Below are positions 31,203-39,711 of a DNA stretch of 64,000 nt, in pieces. The stretch is from positions 1 to 64,000 of the forward strand of contig JAJZPF010000008.1 in NCBI GenBank assembly GCA_021811315.1, given 5' to 3'. The position numbers were made by a program, and so were the translations under genes. The notes under the pieces were generated by a model that did not search any database, had not been told where the DNA came from, and worked only from the letters and a program-made list of their open reading frames with translations. Within the stretch, counting starts at the first letter, position 1; every line of letters starts with the position of its first letter. The DNA comes from a bacterium. Lineage in GTDB: Bacteria; Elusimicrobiota; Elusimicrobia; Elusimicrobiales; UBA9959.

Positions 31203-31868
31203 TCACTCTTCTTTCTCTTTTTCAGGTTCGCCGTCTTCGTCGTCGCCGCCGAGGATGGCATAGGAAAGGCCCAGGGTCATGCCGGAGACGCGCCGGCTGC
31301 GCCCCGTCAGGTTCCTGCGGTATTCGGCGTTAAGGGTGACGCTGTGGTTGATCTTCAGCTCCACGCCGTAGCCGAGAGTGGGAGAAATAAAGCGGGAGGA
31401 GACATAGCCCCCTTCTTCTTCGGAGTCCGGCTCTTTCAGCCAGGTCAGTTCGACCCCGGCCAGCAGGTAGGGTTTAACGGCCTTGAACTCCCTCCCGCGC
31501 CAGCCGGAAAGAAGTATTTTGGCGAAGTCGACGCCTTCGGACCTGGCATTGGTGGCCGCCCCGTCCGTGACGCTGTGGGAATAGGCGTAGTAGAGCTGCA
31601 GGTTCCAGTCCAGGGCCGACCGGCCCAGCTTCAGCTCGGAAGCGCATTCGAATTCGACGCCGGCGCGCAGCGACTCGCCGTGGGTGGTCCCGTACCTCTC
31701 GAAATCTCCGTCCAGGGAAAGGGAAATAGACTGCGCCTCGGTCTTCAGCGCAGGCTCCGCGGAAACCGGGCCCGGCAGGCAGGCCAGCGCCGCCGAGATA
31801 AGCAGGGCCGTTTTTATCCGGGAGCCGGCCGGGGAAAATATTTTACCGGCTCCGGCTGAAAAGCTCAT
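31203..31868 (-). CDS. Predicted outer-membrane beta-barrel protein coupled to an ABC transporter
   Basis: 221 residues from the ATG at 31868, which overlaps the stop of the permease gene (ATGA), so translation is coupled. After the signal peptide (ALLISAALACLPGPVSA) there are alternating-residue strands typical of a small barrel: LDWNLQLYYAYSHS, VKPYLLAGVELTWL, PTLGYGVELKINHS, VTLNAEYRRNLTGR and MTLGLSYAILG. It ends in an acidic tail (DDEDGEPEKEKEE), whereas classical OmpA-like barrels end in an aromatic residue. The close coupling to an exporter suggests it accepts or displays the exported substrate, but this is inference. Confidence 0.65.
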   Translation of the reverse strand: MSFSAGAGKIFSPAGSRIKTALLISAALACLPGPVSAEPALKTEAQSISLSLDGDFERYGTTHGESLRAGVEFECASELKLGRSALDWNLQLYYAYSHSVTDGAATNARSEGVDFAKILLSGWRGREFKAVKPYLLAGVELTWLKEPDSEEEGGYVSSRFISPTLGYGVELKINHSVTLNAEYRRNLTGRSRRVSGMTLGLSYAILGGDDEDGEPEKEKEE

Positions 31869-33160
31869 CTTTTCCTGCCGAACTTCAGCCGCATCGTAAG
31901 CAGGGCCTCGCCCGAAAAAAGCCGGGCCGCGTAAACTACGCAGACGGTAAAGACCGCGGCCTGGTAGGCTATGCCCCACAGCACCTGCGCGGTGTTCCCC
32001 ATCATCATGTTCTGCGGCGCCATGAAGGCGTGCGTGAACGGGATGGCGTAGAGCAGGAATTTTATACCCAGGTTGGCGGAGCTCAGGTCTATGAAGATCG
32101 GGAGCAGGTAGGACAGCATCAGCGCCATCATCAGCGGGGTCATCATCGCCTGTATGCTTTTAAGGTCCTCTGAAAGCACGCCGAGGATGAACGCTATCGA
32201 GAGGGCGCAAAGGATGCAGAACAGCACCGAGAGCCCCACGAGGAAATAGCCCTGGGGGGAGATCAGGAGGCCCAGCTTCGCGAGCGCGGGCCCTGCCGCG
32301 GAAACTCCCGCGGCCGCTCCCAGGGTGGTCTCGGCGGTAATGCCGGACATGAAAGACCTCATCCCCAGCATATAGGCCGCCGAAAGCGCGGCGGCGATAA
32401 CGGCCGAGGCGGCGAGCTTCGACATGACCAGCAGCCGCCTGTCGATGGGCGAGCTCAGCAGGGTTTCCAGCGTTTTATTCTCTTTTTCCCCCGCCACGGA
32501 GGTCATTATCATCTGGGCCGAAAGAATGACTATGAAGAAAACCGCTACCGGGAAGAAATAGGTCTGGGACTGGATGAAAGCCAGCACCTGCGCCAGCGGA
32601 ACTTCCTCCGCGTGCCCGTCCACTACCGCGAACTCGAGAGCCGGGGCGGGATTCCTGAGGAAAGCCGGGGCGACGCCCGGAACCCTGCGCTCCAGCACAT
32701 AGTAGCTCAATTCGCCGGAGACCACCGCCGCGGCCTTCCTGGTCCTGGAGGCGGCGAGGACCGGCCCCAGCCCCGAAGCGTTCTTTTTGAACCTGGAATA
32801 GAACTCGACGCGCGACTTTTTCCCGGAATTTATAGTTCTCTCCAGCCCCTCGGGGATCAGGATGAACGAGTTTTCGGCGGCATGCTCCGGGGAGGCCATG
32901 GCGGCTTCGATATTCGCCGCCCGGGAGGGTCTTATCTCGTAACCGGCTTCGGCAAGGGCCGCCGCAAGCCGCCGCGAGACCGCGGACCTGTCCAGGTCGA
33001 GGGTGACCACGCCGTTGTGGGCCGCGGTGGACTTGTTCTGGCTGCCGACCGATTTCCCGATGACCTGGAAAATGAGCAGCATCGCGGCTATCGAGAGTAT
33101 GACCTGGAGCGTCAGCAGCTCCTTGATCTCTTTTTTTACCAGGACGAAGAAGATGTTCAT
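31865..33160 (-). CDS. ABC-2 type transporter permease (NatB/YhaP-like)
   Basis: 431 residues. N-terminal membrane helix (LLTLQVILSIAAMLLIFQVIG), then a large periplasmic domain of about 170 residues (VTLDLDRSAVSRRLAAALAE to YYVLERRVP), then five to six helices, beginning TYFFPVAVFFIVILSAQMI. The conserved cytosolic loop GEKENKTLETLLSSPIDRR marks the ABC-2/NatB type that couples to its ATPase. This group exports Na+, drugs or lipids, and the large extracytoplasmic domain is usual. It overlaps both the ATPase gene upstream (ATGA) and the barrel gene downstream (ATGA), forming a tight three-gene operon. Confidence 0.88.
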   Translation of the reverse strand: MNIFFVLVKKEIKELLTLQVILSIAAMLLIFQVIGKSVGSQNKSTAAHNGVVTLDLDRSAVSRRLAAALAEAGYEIRPSRAANIEAAMASPEHAAENSFILIPEGLERTINSGKKSRVEFYSRFKKNASGLGPVLAASRTRKAAAVVSGELSYYVLERRVPGVAPAFLRNPAPALEFAVVDGHAEEVPLAQVLAFIQSQTYFFPVAVFFIVILSAQMIMTSVAGEKENKTLETLLSSPIDRRLLVMSKLAASAVIAAALSAAYMLGMRSFMSGITAETTLGAAAGVSAAGPALAKLGLLISPQGYFLVGLSVLFCILCALSIAFILGVLSEDLKSIQAMMTPLMMALMLSYLLPIFIDLSSANLGIKFLLYAIPFTHAFMAPQNMMMGNTAQVLWGIAYQAAVFTVCVVYAARLFSGEALLTMRLKFGRKR

Positions 33161-33876
33161 TGGGTGAGCTTTATAAAAACTTCTTCCAGGTCGTCGGTCG
33201 TGAAGCGGGTCTTTAAGGCGGCGGGGGTGTCGCAGGCGAGCAGTTTCCCCTTGTTTATCACCCCTATCCGCCCGGAAAGGAACTCTATCTCGGACATGTT
33301 ATGGCTCGAGATAAGGAAGGTCATGCCCCCGGCGGCGAGCTGCTTTATGGTTTTCCGGATCTCGTAGCCGTTCACGATATCCAGCCCGCTGGTGGGCTCG
33401 TCCAGGATAGCCAGTTTCGGCTTCACCATCACGGCGCGCGCGAGCAGCAGCTTGCGCGTCATGCCTTTGCTGTAGGTCTTGACCTTGTCCTCCAGCCGGT
33501 CTTTAAGACCGGAAAGTTCGCTTCCGAAAGCCACCGCGGCCGCCGCCTTTTGCTTGTCCCTCAAAAAGACCAGCGCCATGAAATCCAGGTATTCCCGTCC
33601 GGTCAGGTTCTTGTAGGCGCCCGCCTCTTCGGGCAGGTAGCTGATTATTTCCCTGACCCCGTGCGCTTCCCGCGCGGTGTCGAGGCCGAACACCGCCACC
33701 GAGCCGGAGCTAGGGGAGAGGATGGTGGCTATCGTCTTGAGCGTGGTGGATTTGCCCACGCCGTTAGGGCCCACCAGGGCGAAGATCTCGCCCTCCCTCA
33801 CATCAAAGGTCAGGCCCGAGACTGCCTCGAAGTCGGCGTATTTTTTTACAAGGCCGCGTATTTCAACCGCGTTCAT
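33157..33876 (-). CDS. ABC transporter ATP-binding protein (NatA-like)
   Basis: 239 residues. Walker A GPNGVGKSTT, signature YSKGM in place of LSGGQ, Walker B LAILDEPTSGLD and switch histidine SSHNM. The D-loop and Q-loop (YLPEEAGAY) are in place. The altered signature is common in the NatA/CcmA-like branch. It energises the permease encoded next, with which it shares 4 bases. Start ATG at 33876 follows a gap of about 90 bases, where the operon promoter should lie. Confidence 0.93.
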   Translation of the reverse strand: MNAVEIRGLVKKYADFEAVSGLTFDVREGEIFALVGPNGVGKSTTLKTIATILSPSSGSVAVFGLDTAREAHGVREIISYLPEEAGAYKNLTGREYLDFMALVFLRDKQKAAAAVAFGSELSGLKDRLEDKVKTYSKGMTRKLLLARAVMVKPKLAILDEPTSGLDIVNGYEIRKTIKQLAAGGMTFLISSHNMSEIEFLSGRIGVINKGKLLACDTPAALKTRFTTDDLEEVFIKLTQ

Positions 33877-33920
33877 CCAGGTATTTTAGCATTTCACCGG
33901 AACGCGTTTTTTATGCCGAA

Positions 33921-33947
33921 TAAAAACAGCCGGCTGGCTGCCGGCTG
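33921..33947 (-). terminator. Terminator of the gene ending at 33971
   Basis: On the minus strand cagccgg, seven-base loop, ccggctg, then tttttatt. It lies between the convergently ordered ABC operon start and the small membrane protein gene. Confidence 0.65.
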
Positions 33948-33970
33948 CTCTTATTTGCGCTTCAGCGCGG

Positions 33971-34372
33971 TTATTTGGAGGCTTTCTTCGCGGGCTCGGG
34001 AGCTTTTACGGCTTCGGCCTTCCAGGGCATTTCATTTTCATCGCCGTCGTCCGTCATCATACCCTGGCCGATGGCGCACCTGGGGCCGTTGCATGAGATA
34101 TTCCTCTTGATATGGCTGCCGGCGGCGCACAGGATGCCCAGCAGGCCGATAATAACGAGGATAGACCCGGTCACGGCCCCCATCCTCTTGATGCAGTTGG
34201 CCGTTTCCTTGGCCGCGTGCTGGGCGACCCAGTAGCCGAGGGCCGCTATCAGGGCGCAAATGAGAAAAGGCGCGAAACTGCTGCAGCCGCCGCGGCCGTA
34301 GCCGCCGGACATGCCGCAAGCCTGCGCGGCCGCAGGCAAAGCCACTAAAGCTAATGTAATAAGCATCTTCAT
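33971..34372 (-). CDS. Small membrane protein with cysteine-rich ends
   Basis: 133 residues. A signal-like N-terminus (MLITLALVALPAAAQACG) is followed by GGYGRGGCSSF, a hydrophobic helix (PFLICALIAALGYWVAQHA), a second one (GAVTGSILVIIGLLGILCAAG) and an exposed segment with CNGPRC. The C-terminal 35 residues are charged. The paired cysteines suggest a disulfide or metal site outside the membrane. No family is recognised. It has its own terminator downstream and may be monocistronic. Confidence 0.6.
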   Translation of the reverse strand: MKMLITLALVALPAAAQACGMSGGYGRGGCSSFAPFLICALIAALGYWVAQHAAKETANCIKRMGAVTGSILVIIGLLGILCAAGSHIKRNISCNGPRCAIGQGMMTDDGDENEMPWKAEAVKAPEPAKKASK

Positions 34373-34440
34373 ATTGTTTCTCCTTAAGACTGCGCTGTAC
34401 CTCTAATCTACGAATTTAAAGCTGCCGTGTCAAAAGCTGG

Positions 34441-35202
34441 TTACATCAGGTTCAACCGGTACCTGGACCAGATATCGTCGAAGATCCTCTCCGGGTCGGC
34501 GGCCACCGAGCACCTGGCGAAGAAAGCGCAGAGATTGCGCAGGTCACGCAGCAGCAGCGCCTGCGCGTTCGGGTTCCTCCTGGGGTCCGAGGCCTGCGGG
34601 AAGTCTATTATGACCGCCCTGCCCCTGTGATACAGCACATTGTACGGCGACAGGTCCCCGTGCACTATATTGCAGCGCAGGAACAGCTCGACATTCCGCA
34701 TCAGGCGCGCGAGAACGCCGCGCGGATCGTCCAGTTCCCCTCTCGCTTCTATAAGCTTGAGGGCGCGGTCCTCCCCCTCGCCAAGGTATTCCATTATGAA
34801 GGAATCCTGCCCCGCTTTCACCAGGGCCGGCACGTCCGCCCCGGCGGCGAGCAGCTCCTCCAGGTACGCCGTCTCGCGGTTCTGCCAGACCGCCTCCTCC
34901 ACCTCCCGGCCGAAACGCGACTTTTTTCGCACGGCAAGCATGGCCCGCCTTTTATACATATTCTGCGTCACGAAATAATCCGCCCTGTTCTTGAAACCGC
35001 GCTCCTCCCTTTTCTTATAGACCTTGGCGGCGTAATAAGTTTTGCCGCCGCTGCCGCTTTTTGAGACGACATGCACCACCGCCTCCTTGCCCTCGCTCAG
35101 GACGCGCTCGTAGCCGTCTATAGTTCCGTCGTCGAAATACTGCCTCAGGACTTCCGGGCAGGCGCAGGCGCCGCCGGCGTAAGACTCTTCGATATATTTC
35201 AT
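34441..35202 (-). CDS. RIO-type protein kinase
   Basis: 253 residues with the RIO kinase layout. The P-loop is replaced by GKEAVVHVVS, and AAKVYK holds the ATP-binding lysine, followed by an F-K-N-R helix. The catalytic loop is NIVHGDLSPYNVLY and the metal-binding aspartate is in AVIIDFPQA (DFP in place of DFG). RIO kinases are typical of archaea and eukaryotes, where they act in small-subunit ribosome maturation, but bacterial members exist with unknown targets. It lacks the N-terminal winged helix of Rio2. The gene is downstream of the small open frame at 35290-35358 on the same strand. Confidence 0.85.
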   Translation of the reverse strand: MKYIEESYAGGACACPEVLRQYFDDGTIDGYERVLSEGKEAVVHVVSKSGSGGKTYYAAKVYKKREERGFKNRADYFVTQNMYKRRAMLAVRKKSRFGREVEEAVWQNRETAYLEELLAAGADVPALVKAGQDSFIMEYLGEGEDRALKLIEARGELDDPRGVLARLMRNVELFLRCNIVHGDLSPYNVLYHRGRAVIIDFPQASDPRRNPNAQALLLRDLRNLCAFFARCSVAADPERIFDDIWSRYRLNLM

Positions 35203-35289
35203 TTAAGCTCCGTTTTAGATAAGCGGGGCCGGCGCGGCAAAGCGCGGCGGCCTCCGTGGCGGAGCCGCCGGTCCTTCGGTTTAATTCAA

Positions 35290-35358
35290 TTAATTAAGGC
35301 GTGAAAAGGAGGCGGCTTCCGCGGTGGTTTTAATGATTTGAGTGTTTATATTTTTCAT
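35290..35358 (-). CDS. 22-residue open frame with a perfect ribosome binding site
   Basis: ATG at 35358 is preceded by AAGGAGG with a 7-base spacer, and an upstream ctagaatat -10 box (35402-35394) resembles two other promoters in the window. The peptide has an N-terminal MKNINTQIIKTTAEAASF pattern and ends SRLN. It lies between the GNAT gene and the RIO kinase gene. It may be a genuine microprotein, or a leader peptide controlling the downstream kinase gene. A GC-rich hairpin series follows at about 35230-35275, which could be an attenuator. There is no proof of translation. Confidence 0.45.
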   Translation of the reverse strand: MKNINTQIIKTTAEAASFSRLN

Positions 35359-35414
35359 ATTTGCGCCTCCTTATGTTTAAAGGAATACCGATATTCTAGC
35401 AAAAACCGGTTCTT

Positions 35415-35987
35415 TCAGGCCCGGAATTCAGGCGCCAGTATGGAATATACTTTAAGGCTTTTAAAGCCGCCTTTCTCGTAGACTACGTCGCGCAGCAGGC
35501 CCTCGTACTTCATCCCGTTCTTGAGCATTACTTTTTCGGAACCCGCGTTGGTGGTTATGCACCGGGCTTCCAGCCTGTGCAGCTTCATCTTCCCGAAAGC
35601 GAAAGCGATGACCGCGGCCGCGGCCTCCGTCATAAGGCCCCGCCCCCAGTATTTGCGGGAGAGAGCGTACCCGAACTCGGCCTTGGCGTGCTCCGGCCTC
35701 CACCAGACGAAACCGCAGGTTCCGACCAGCTTCCCGCTCTCTTTCAAGACCAGGCCCCATTCGCTGGTTTCCTTCCTGGCGTATTTTTGGACCACGTAAT
35801 TTAAAAATCCCAGCGAGTCCTCCATGGTCCGGTGCGCCTCCCAGGTAACGTCCCGGGCCACCTCGGGGTCCGAAGCGTATTCGAACATGTCGGAGGCGTC
35901 TTCCGGCTTCAATTTCCTCAGCAGGAGGCGCGGCGTTTCCAGCTCCGGCAGGTCCCCGAACACATCAGCTATCTTCAATATTTCCAT
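35415..35987 (-). CDS. GNAT N-acetyltransferase, RimJ/RimL-like
   Basis: 190 residues, whole-length match to the RimJ/RimL-type GNAT group. N-terminal LETPRLLLRKLKPEDASDMF, acetyl-CoA pyrophosphate loop SRKYWGRGLMTEAA, then KLHRLEARCITTNAGSEKVM and a C-terminal DVVYEKGGFKSLKVYSIL. Members acetylate the N-terminal amino group of ribosomal proteins or small amines. The exact substrate cannot be told from sequence. It is followed by the small open frame at 35358 and preceded at 10 bases by the zinc-ribbon membrane protein gene. Confidence 0.88.
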   Translation of the reverse strand: MEILKIADVFGDLPELETPRLLLRKLKPEDASDMFEYASDPEVARDVTWEAHRTMEDSLGFLNYVVQKYARKETSEWGLVLKESGKLVGTCGFVWWRPEHAKAEFGYALSRKYWGRGLMTEAAAAVIAFAFGKMKLHRLEARCITTNAGSEKVMLKNGMKYEGLLRDVVYEKGGFKSLKVYSILAPEFRA

Positions 35988-35997
35988 TGGTAATCCC

Positions 35998-36339
35998 CTA
36001 ATATAGCTGCGCCCCGCCGCCCAGCATGGCCTGGACGGCGTTCCACATGCCGTAAAGCGAGTTTATCACGAACCAGGTGACGAGGATGATCCCGCCGGTA
36101 TAGGCTATCTTGGCGTTGCGCGAGATCACCGGGGACCGCCAGACATAGATCAGGCTGAACGGGCCCAGCCCCAGAAGCGTGATGGCTATGACGCCCCAGT
36201 GCTTGTACTGCCAGGGGACGTGGCCGTCCTGCCCCTTGCCGCAGCTCCTGCAATAATTATCGCGGCCCCCGATCACGGCGCCGCAGGACCAGCAGGGGCG
36301 CGGAGCCGGCTCCCCGGGAAGATCAGACCGCGTTTCCAT
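35998..36339 (-). CDS. Zinc-ribbon membrane protein
   Basis: 113 residues. An N-terminal zinc ribbon (CWSCGAVIGGRDNYCRSCG) lies on the cytoplasmic side before two hydrophobic helices (HWGVIAITLLGLGPFSLIY and IAYTGGIILVTWFVINSLY). The helix-turn arrangement and the linker PWQYKHWG give an 'N-in, C-in' topology. This is a common small unknown type. The start overlaps the end of the transglutaminase-like gene by 17 bases (36323-36339), so the two are in one transcript. The role is unknown. Confidence 0.65.
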   Translation of the reverse strand: METRSDLPGEPAPRPCWSCGAVIGGRDNYCRSCGKGQDGHVPWQYKHWGVIAITLLGLGPFSLIYVWRSPVISRNAKIAYTGGIILVTWFVINSLYGMWNAVQAMLGGGAQLY

Positions 36340-37012
36340 GTTTTCCTTTTAACTCGGAATACGGCCGCGGCCGGCGGCGGATCAGCGGCGCGCGCGAGCC
36401 GCCGAGCACTTCCGCTTCGAGCAGCAAAGAATCGGCGCGGCGCAGCTCTTTTTCCGGCAGGCGGCCCAGCAGCCTGTAATGCCGGACGGAGTCCAGCTTC
36501 CTGCTCACGAAAAAAACGTTCTTCTCCGAGCAGAGCCACTCCGGCTTGAGCGCCGGGGTGTCCAGGGGCCCTGAGAATTCGCGCAGCGTTTTCTCCCCGC
36601 CGCCGTTATAATAAAATTCGAAGTAGCTGCGGGCCAGCTCGCCGAAGGATCTATAGACCGGCTCCCGGTAGCGCAGGCCGCAGAAATGCGACTGGGCGAC
36701 GGCCCCCCAGCGGCCGTTGACCACGAAAGGCGCTATCACATGATCGTCGTCGCGCGGGTTGGCGCGCAGGTCCAGCAGCATCGAGCGCCGCCCGTGGAAA
36801 AGGAAGGCCGCGGCCGCGAACATAGCCCCCTCTATGCAGTGGGCTTTCTTTTCTTTCAGGACCTTAAGCGGGGAGAAGCAGGTGTTCGGCTTGTCGTCAT
36901 TGTAGGAAAGTTCGTAATCCAGGAAATCCTGGACCTTGCGCGGGGTATCGAGACGGCGCAGGATGGACAGGTGCTCCGCGCTGAAACAAGAGAAGGCCTG
37001 GTTTTTTTTCAC
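36323..37012 (-). CDS. Transglutaminase-like cysteine hydrolase
   Basis: 229 residues. Residues 55-120 hold the Cys-His-Asp pattern of the transglutaminase-like superfamily: C59 in KKAHCIEGAMFAAAAFL, H91 in DDDHVIAPFVV and nearby acidic residues, with the WGAVAQSHF strand after them. There is no signal peptide, so it acts in the cytoplasm. The C-terminal 60 residues are basic (RRADSLLLEAEV, LIRRRPRPYSELKGKHG). The substrate is unknown; many relatives are peptidases or amidases acting on small linkages. It starts directly after the receiver gene stop (37013-37015), so the two are cotranscribed, which suggests that the receiver controls it or acts with it. Confidence 0.65.
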   Translation of the reverse strand: MKKNQAFSCFSAEHLSILRRLDTPRKVQDFLDYELSYNDDKPNTCFSPLKVLKEKKAHCIEGAMFAAAAFLFHGRRSMLLDLRANPRDDDHVIAPFVVNGRWGAVAQSHFCGLRYREPVYRSFGELARSYFEFYYNGGGEKTLREFSGPLDTPALKPEWLCSEKNVFFVSRKLDSVRHYRLLGRLPEKELRRADSLLLEAEVLGGSRAPLIRRRPRPYSELKGKHGNAV

Positions 37013-37438
37013 TTACTTGGGTTTTTTTTCAACGTGCCAGGGCTTGTCTTCGGCCTTGGACTCGTTCTTCGTTTTTTCGAGGTCGTTCAGGGTGTTAAGC
37101 ACCACGGCGCGCATCCGCTCTATTTCGAACGGTTTCGTAAGGTAGCCGCTGGCGCCGCTTTTAAGCGTAAGGGCCGCGGTCTCGAGGTCCTCGTTGCCGG
37201 TAAGCATCCACACTATAGGCGCCTGGCCCGTGTCCTTTATCAGCTCGAGCACCCTTATCCCGGACAGCCCCGGCATCGAGATATCCAGGAAAACCATGGA
37301 GGGCTTTTCCTTCTTGATTATTTCAAGGCCGGCCTCCCCGTTCGCCGCGGTCAGGACTTCGCAGTGGCCTACGAAAGCCTGTTTAATGATAAAGAGCACG
37401 TTCTCTTCGTCATCCACGATAAGTATTTTATGCGTCAT
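37013..37438 (-). CDS. Stand-alone response regulator receiver protein
   Basis: 141 residues. Acidic pocket VDDEE, phosphoacceptor MVFLDISMPGLSG, T in MLTGNED, and lysine in LTKPFEIERM, all intact. A charged tail (TKNESKAEDKPWHVEKKPK) follows. There is no output domain. It is the first gene of the group 37438-35998 and is followed without gap by the transglutaminase-like gene. The tail resembles a linker that might bind a partner. Confidence 0.88.
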   Translation of the reverse strand: MTHKILIVDDEENVLFIIKQAFVGHCEVLTAANGEAGLEIIKKEKPSMVFLDISMPGLSGIRVLELIKDTGQAPIVWMLTGNEDLETAALTLKSGASGYLTKPFEIERMRAVVLNTLNDLEKTKNESKAEDKPWHVEKKPK

Positions 37439-37496
37439 AATGTTCCAGCTTTCCCCAACCGGTATTTTACAATAAGGGGCGGGCCGAAGCCCCGTT

Positions 37497-38753
37497 CTAC
37501 AGCAGCGGGTTGGAAACCACGCCGTCGGCCAGCTTAGGCTCGAACCAGGTGGACTTGGGCGGCATCACCTGGTTGTCGTCAGCCACGGAGATGAGCTCGT
37601 CGAGAGAGGTGGCGAACAGCGCGAAAGCGGCGGCCATCTCTCCCGAGTCGACGCGCTTTTCAAGCTCGCCGAGGCCGCGTATCCCGCCCACGAAATCCAC
37701 GCGGTCGGATTTGCGCAGGTCCTTTATGCCCAGGATTTTATCCAGCACCAGGTCGGACAGCACGCTGACATCCAGCGCCTTCACGGGGTCCTCTTCTTTC
37801 GACGGGGTTTTTACCGCGGGCTTCAGCAGGTACCACTTGCCGCCCAGGTAAAGCCCGAATTCGCGGCGCGCGGCGGGCTTGGCCTGGCCCTTCGTTTCCT
37901 TCACTTCGAAGCTTTTCTTCACCGCCGCCAGGAAGGCCTCCGGAGTAAGGCCGTTCAGGTCCTTCACTACGCGGTTATAATCCCAGATCTTCATCTCGTT
38001 CACCGGGAAGGCCGCGGCCAGGTAGACGTTGTAGGGCTCGGTGCCGGTATGGGCCGCGCCGCGCTGCTCCACCATGAGTTTCTTCACGCGGCTGGCGGCC
38101 GCTGAGCGGTGGTGGCCGTCGGCGATGTAGACGGTCTTCTGTTTTTCGGAAGCGTCCGAGATGGCCTTGATATCGGCGGCCTCGTCTATCAGCCAGAGCG
38201 TGTGGATCACGCCGCCCTGCCCGGTGGCGGAGAACAGCGGGTCTTTCTTCACGTTCTTCCTGATGACGGCGTCTATCTCCGGGACCTGCTTGTAGGCGAT
38301 GATGCCGGGGCCGGTCTGGGCTTTCACGTATTTTATCTGGTTGACGCGGTCGTCTTCCTTCACCGGGCGGGTGAATTCGTGCTTGCGGATGCGGTTGGCG
38401 TCGTAGTCGTCGACGCAGGCGCCCACCATCAGGCCGGTCTGGATATGCTTCCCCATCTGCAGGCGGTACGCGTAGAAGCAGGGCTTCTCCGCCCTCACGA
38501 GCGTGCCGTCGGCCAGCATCTTCTGGAAGTTCGCGGCCGCTTTTTGATAGACGGCCTCGGAATGGACGTCGGTGCCGGGCGGGAGGTCTATTTCGGCCTT
38601 AGAGACATGCAGGAAGCTCAGGGGCTTGCCCTTGGCGAATTCGCGGGCCTCCTCGGAATCGAGCACGTCGTAAGGCGGCGCTATCACTTCCTGGGCCTTC
38701 CCCCTGGCGGGGAGGATGCCGTAGATCGGGGTAAACAAGGGGAGCTTTGCCAT
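37497..38753 (-). CDS. DUF1015 family protein of the serine operon
   Basis: 418 residues, full-length DUF1015: PPYDVLDSEEAREFAKG, FTRPVKEDDRVNQIKYV, YIADGHHRSAAASRV and the C-terminal LGELEKRVDSGEMAAAFAL. The strongly conserved YIADGHHR motif suggests an enzyme or nucleotide-binding protein. The family is frequently adjacent to serA and serC, as here. Its product could supply a missing step such as a serine kinase/phosphatase function, and no classical SerB is in the window, but this is inference. The genes are ordered serC-serA-DUF1015 with minimal gaps (7 bases to serA). Confidence 0.88.
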   Translation of the reverse strand: MAKLPLFTPIYGILPARGKAQEVIAPPYDVLDSEEAREFAKGKPLSFLHVSKAEIDLPPGTDVHSEAVYQKAAANFQKMLADGTLVRAEKPCFYAYRLQMGKHIQTGLMVGACVDDYDANRIRKHEFTRPVKEDDRVNQIKYVKAQTGPGIIAYKQVPEIDAVIRKNVKKDPLFSATGQGGVIHTLWLIDEAADIKAISDASEKQKTVYIADGHHRSAAASRVKKLMVEQRGAAHTGTEPYNVYLAAAFPVNEMKIWDYNRVVKDLNGLTPEAFLAAVKKSFEVKETKGQAKPAARREFGLYLGGKWYLLKPAVKTPSKEEDPVKALDVSVLSDLVLDKILGIKDLRKSDRVDFVGGIRGLGELEKRVDSGEMAAAFALFATSLDELISVADDNQVMPPKSTWFEPKLADGVVSNPLL

Positions 38754-38760
38754 GATGCGC

Positions 38761-39711
38761 CTATATTTTATCGCCGTTAACGGCGTGGGTGCGTTTGCCG
38801 CTCAGCAGGTAGTCGGCTATCTGCTCAGCCGCCTGCCTGGCCACCGTCACCTGGGCGTCCTTGGTGGAAGCAGCGATATGGGGGGTGCAGATCACCTTCT
38901 CCATCCCGAAGAAGATGTGGTCAGTGGCGGGTTCCTTGGCGTAGACGTCGCAGGCGAAGCCGGCTATCTGGCCGCTCTCGATGCCCGCCTTGATATCCTC
39001 TTCCACCATGATGCCGCCGCGGGCGCAGTTTACCAGGCGGACGCCTTTCTTCATCTTCGCGATGGCGTCCTTGTTAAGCATGCCCTTGGTGGCCGGGTTG
39101 ATCGTTACGTGGTAGGTGATGAAGTCGGCCTTGGCGTAAAGCTCTTCGAGGGGAACCATCTTCACGCCCAGCTCGCGGGCGCGCTCGGCGGTCATCACCG
39201 GGTCGAAGACTATCACGTTCATCTTCAGGCCCATGGCGCGGTCCGCCACCACGGCGCCGATATTGCCGCAGCCGATAACACCCAGCGTCTTGCCGGTTAT
39301 CTCGACGCCCTCGAATTTCTTTTTCTCCCATTTCCCGGCGTGGGTGGAGGCGTTCGCCTGCGGGATATGGCGGGCCAGGGCCAGCATCATCGCTATCGCG
39401 TGCTCGCCGGTGGAGACGGTATTGCCGAAAGGGGTGTTCATCACCAGAACTTTCTTCTCTATGCAGGCGAGGACGTCGATATTGTCGACGCCGGAGCCGG
39501 CGCGGGCCACGGCCTTAAGGTTTTTGGCGGCCTCGATGATCTCGCGGGTGAGGGTGGTGGCGGAGCGGACGATGATAGCGTCGAACTCGTGCGCGCAGGC
39601 TTTAAGTTCCTCCGGTTTCATCCCGGTCTTCACCACGGCCTCGAGGCCCCTGTCCTTAAGGACTTTCTCGCAGAGAGGATCGGCTTTGTCGGCTATAAGG
39701 ACTTTTTTCAT
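38761..39711 (-). CDS. serA: D-3-phosphoglycerate dehydrogenase, short form
   Basis: 316 residues. It has the substrate domain and a Rossmann domain ([18 protein letters not shown]), catalytic Arg in [12 protein letters not shown], Glu in the DVYAKEPA context, and His in [12 protein letters not shown]. It ends after the catalytic domain, so the ACT regulatory domain present in longer serA forms is absent and serine feedback is unlikely. It oxidises 3-phosphoglycerate to 3-phosphohydroxypyruvate, the first step to serine. It overlaps serC by 4 bases (ATGA). Confidence 0.95.
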   Translation of the reverse strand: MKKVLIADKADPLCEKVLKDRGLEAVVKTGMKPEELKACAHEFDAIIVRSATTLTREIIEAAKNLKAVARAGSGVDNIDVLACIEKKVLVMNTPFGNTVSTGEHAIAMMLALARHIPQANASTHAGKWEKKKFEGVEITGKTLGVIGCGNIGAVVADRAMGLKMNVIVFDPVMTAERARELGVKMVPLEELYAKADFITYHVTINPATKGMLNKDAIAKMKKGVRLVNCARGGIMVEEDIKAGIESGQIAGFACDVYAKEPATDHIFFGMEKVICTPHIAASTKDAQVTVARQAAEQIADYLLSGKRTHAVNGDKI

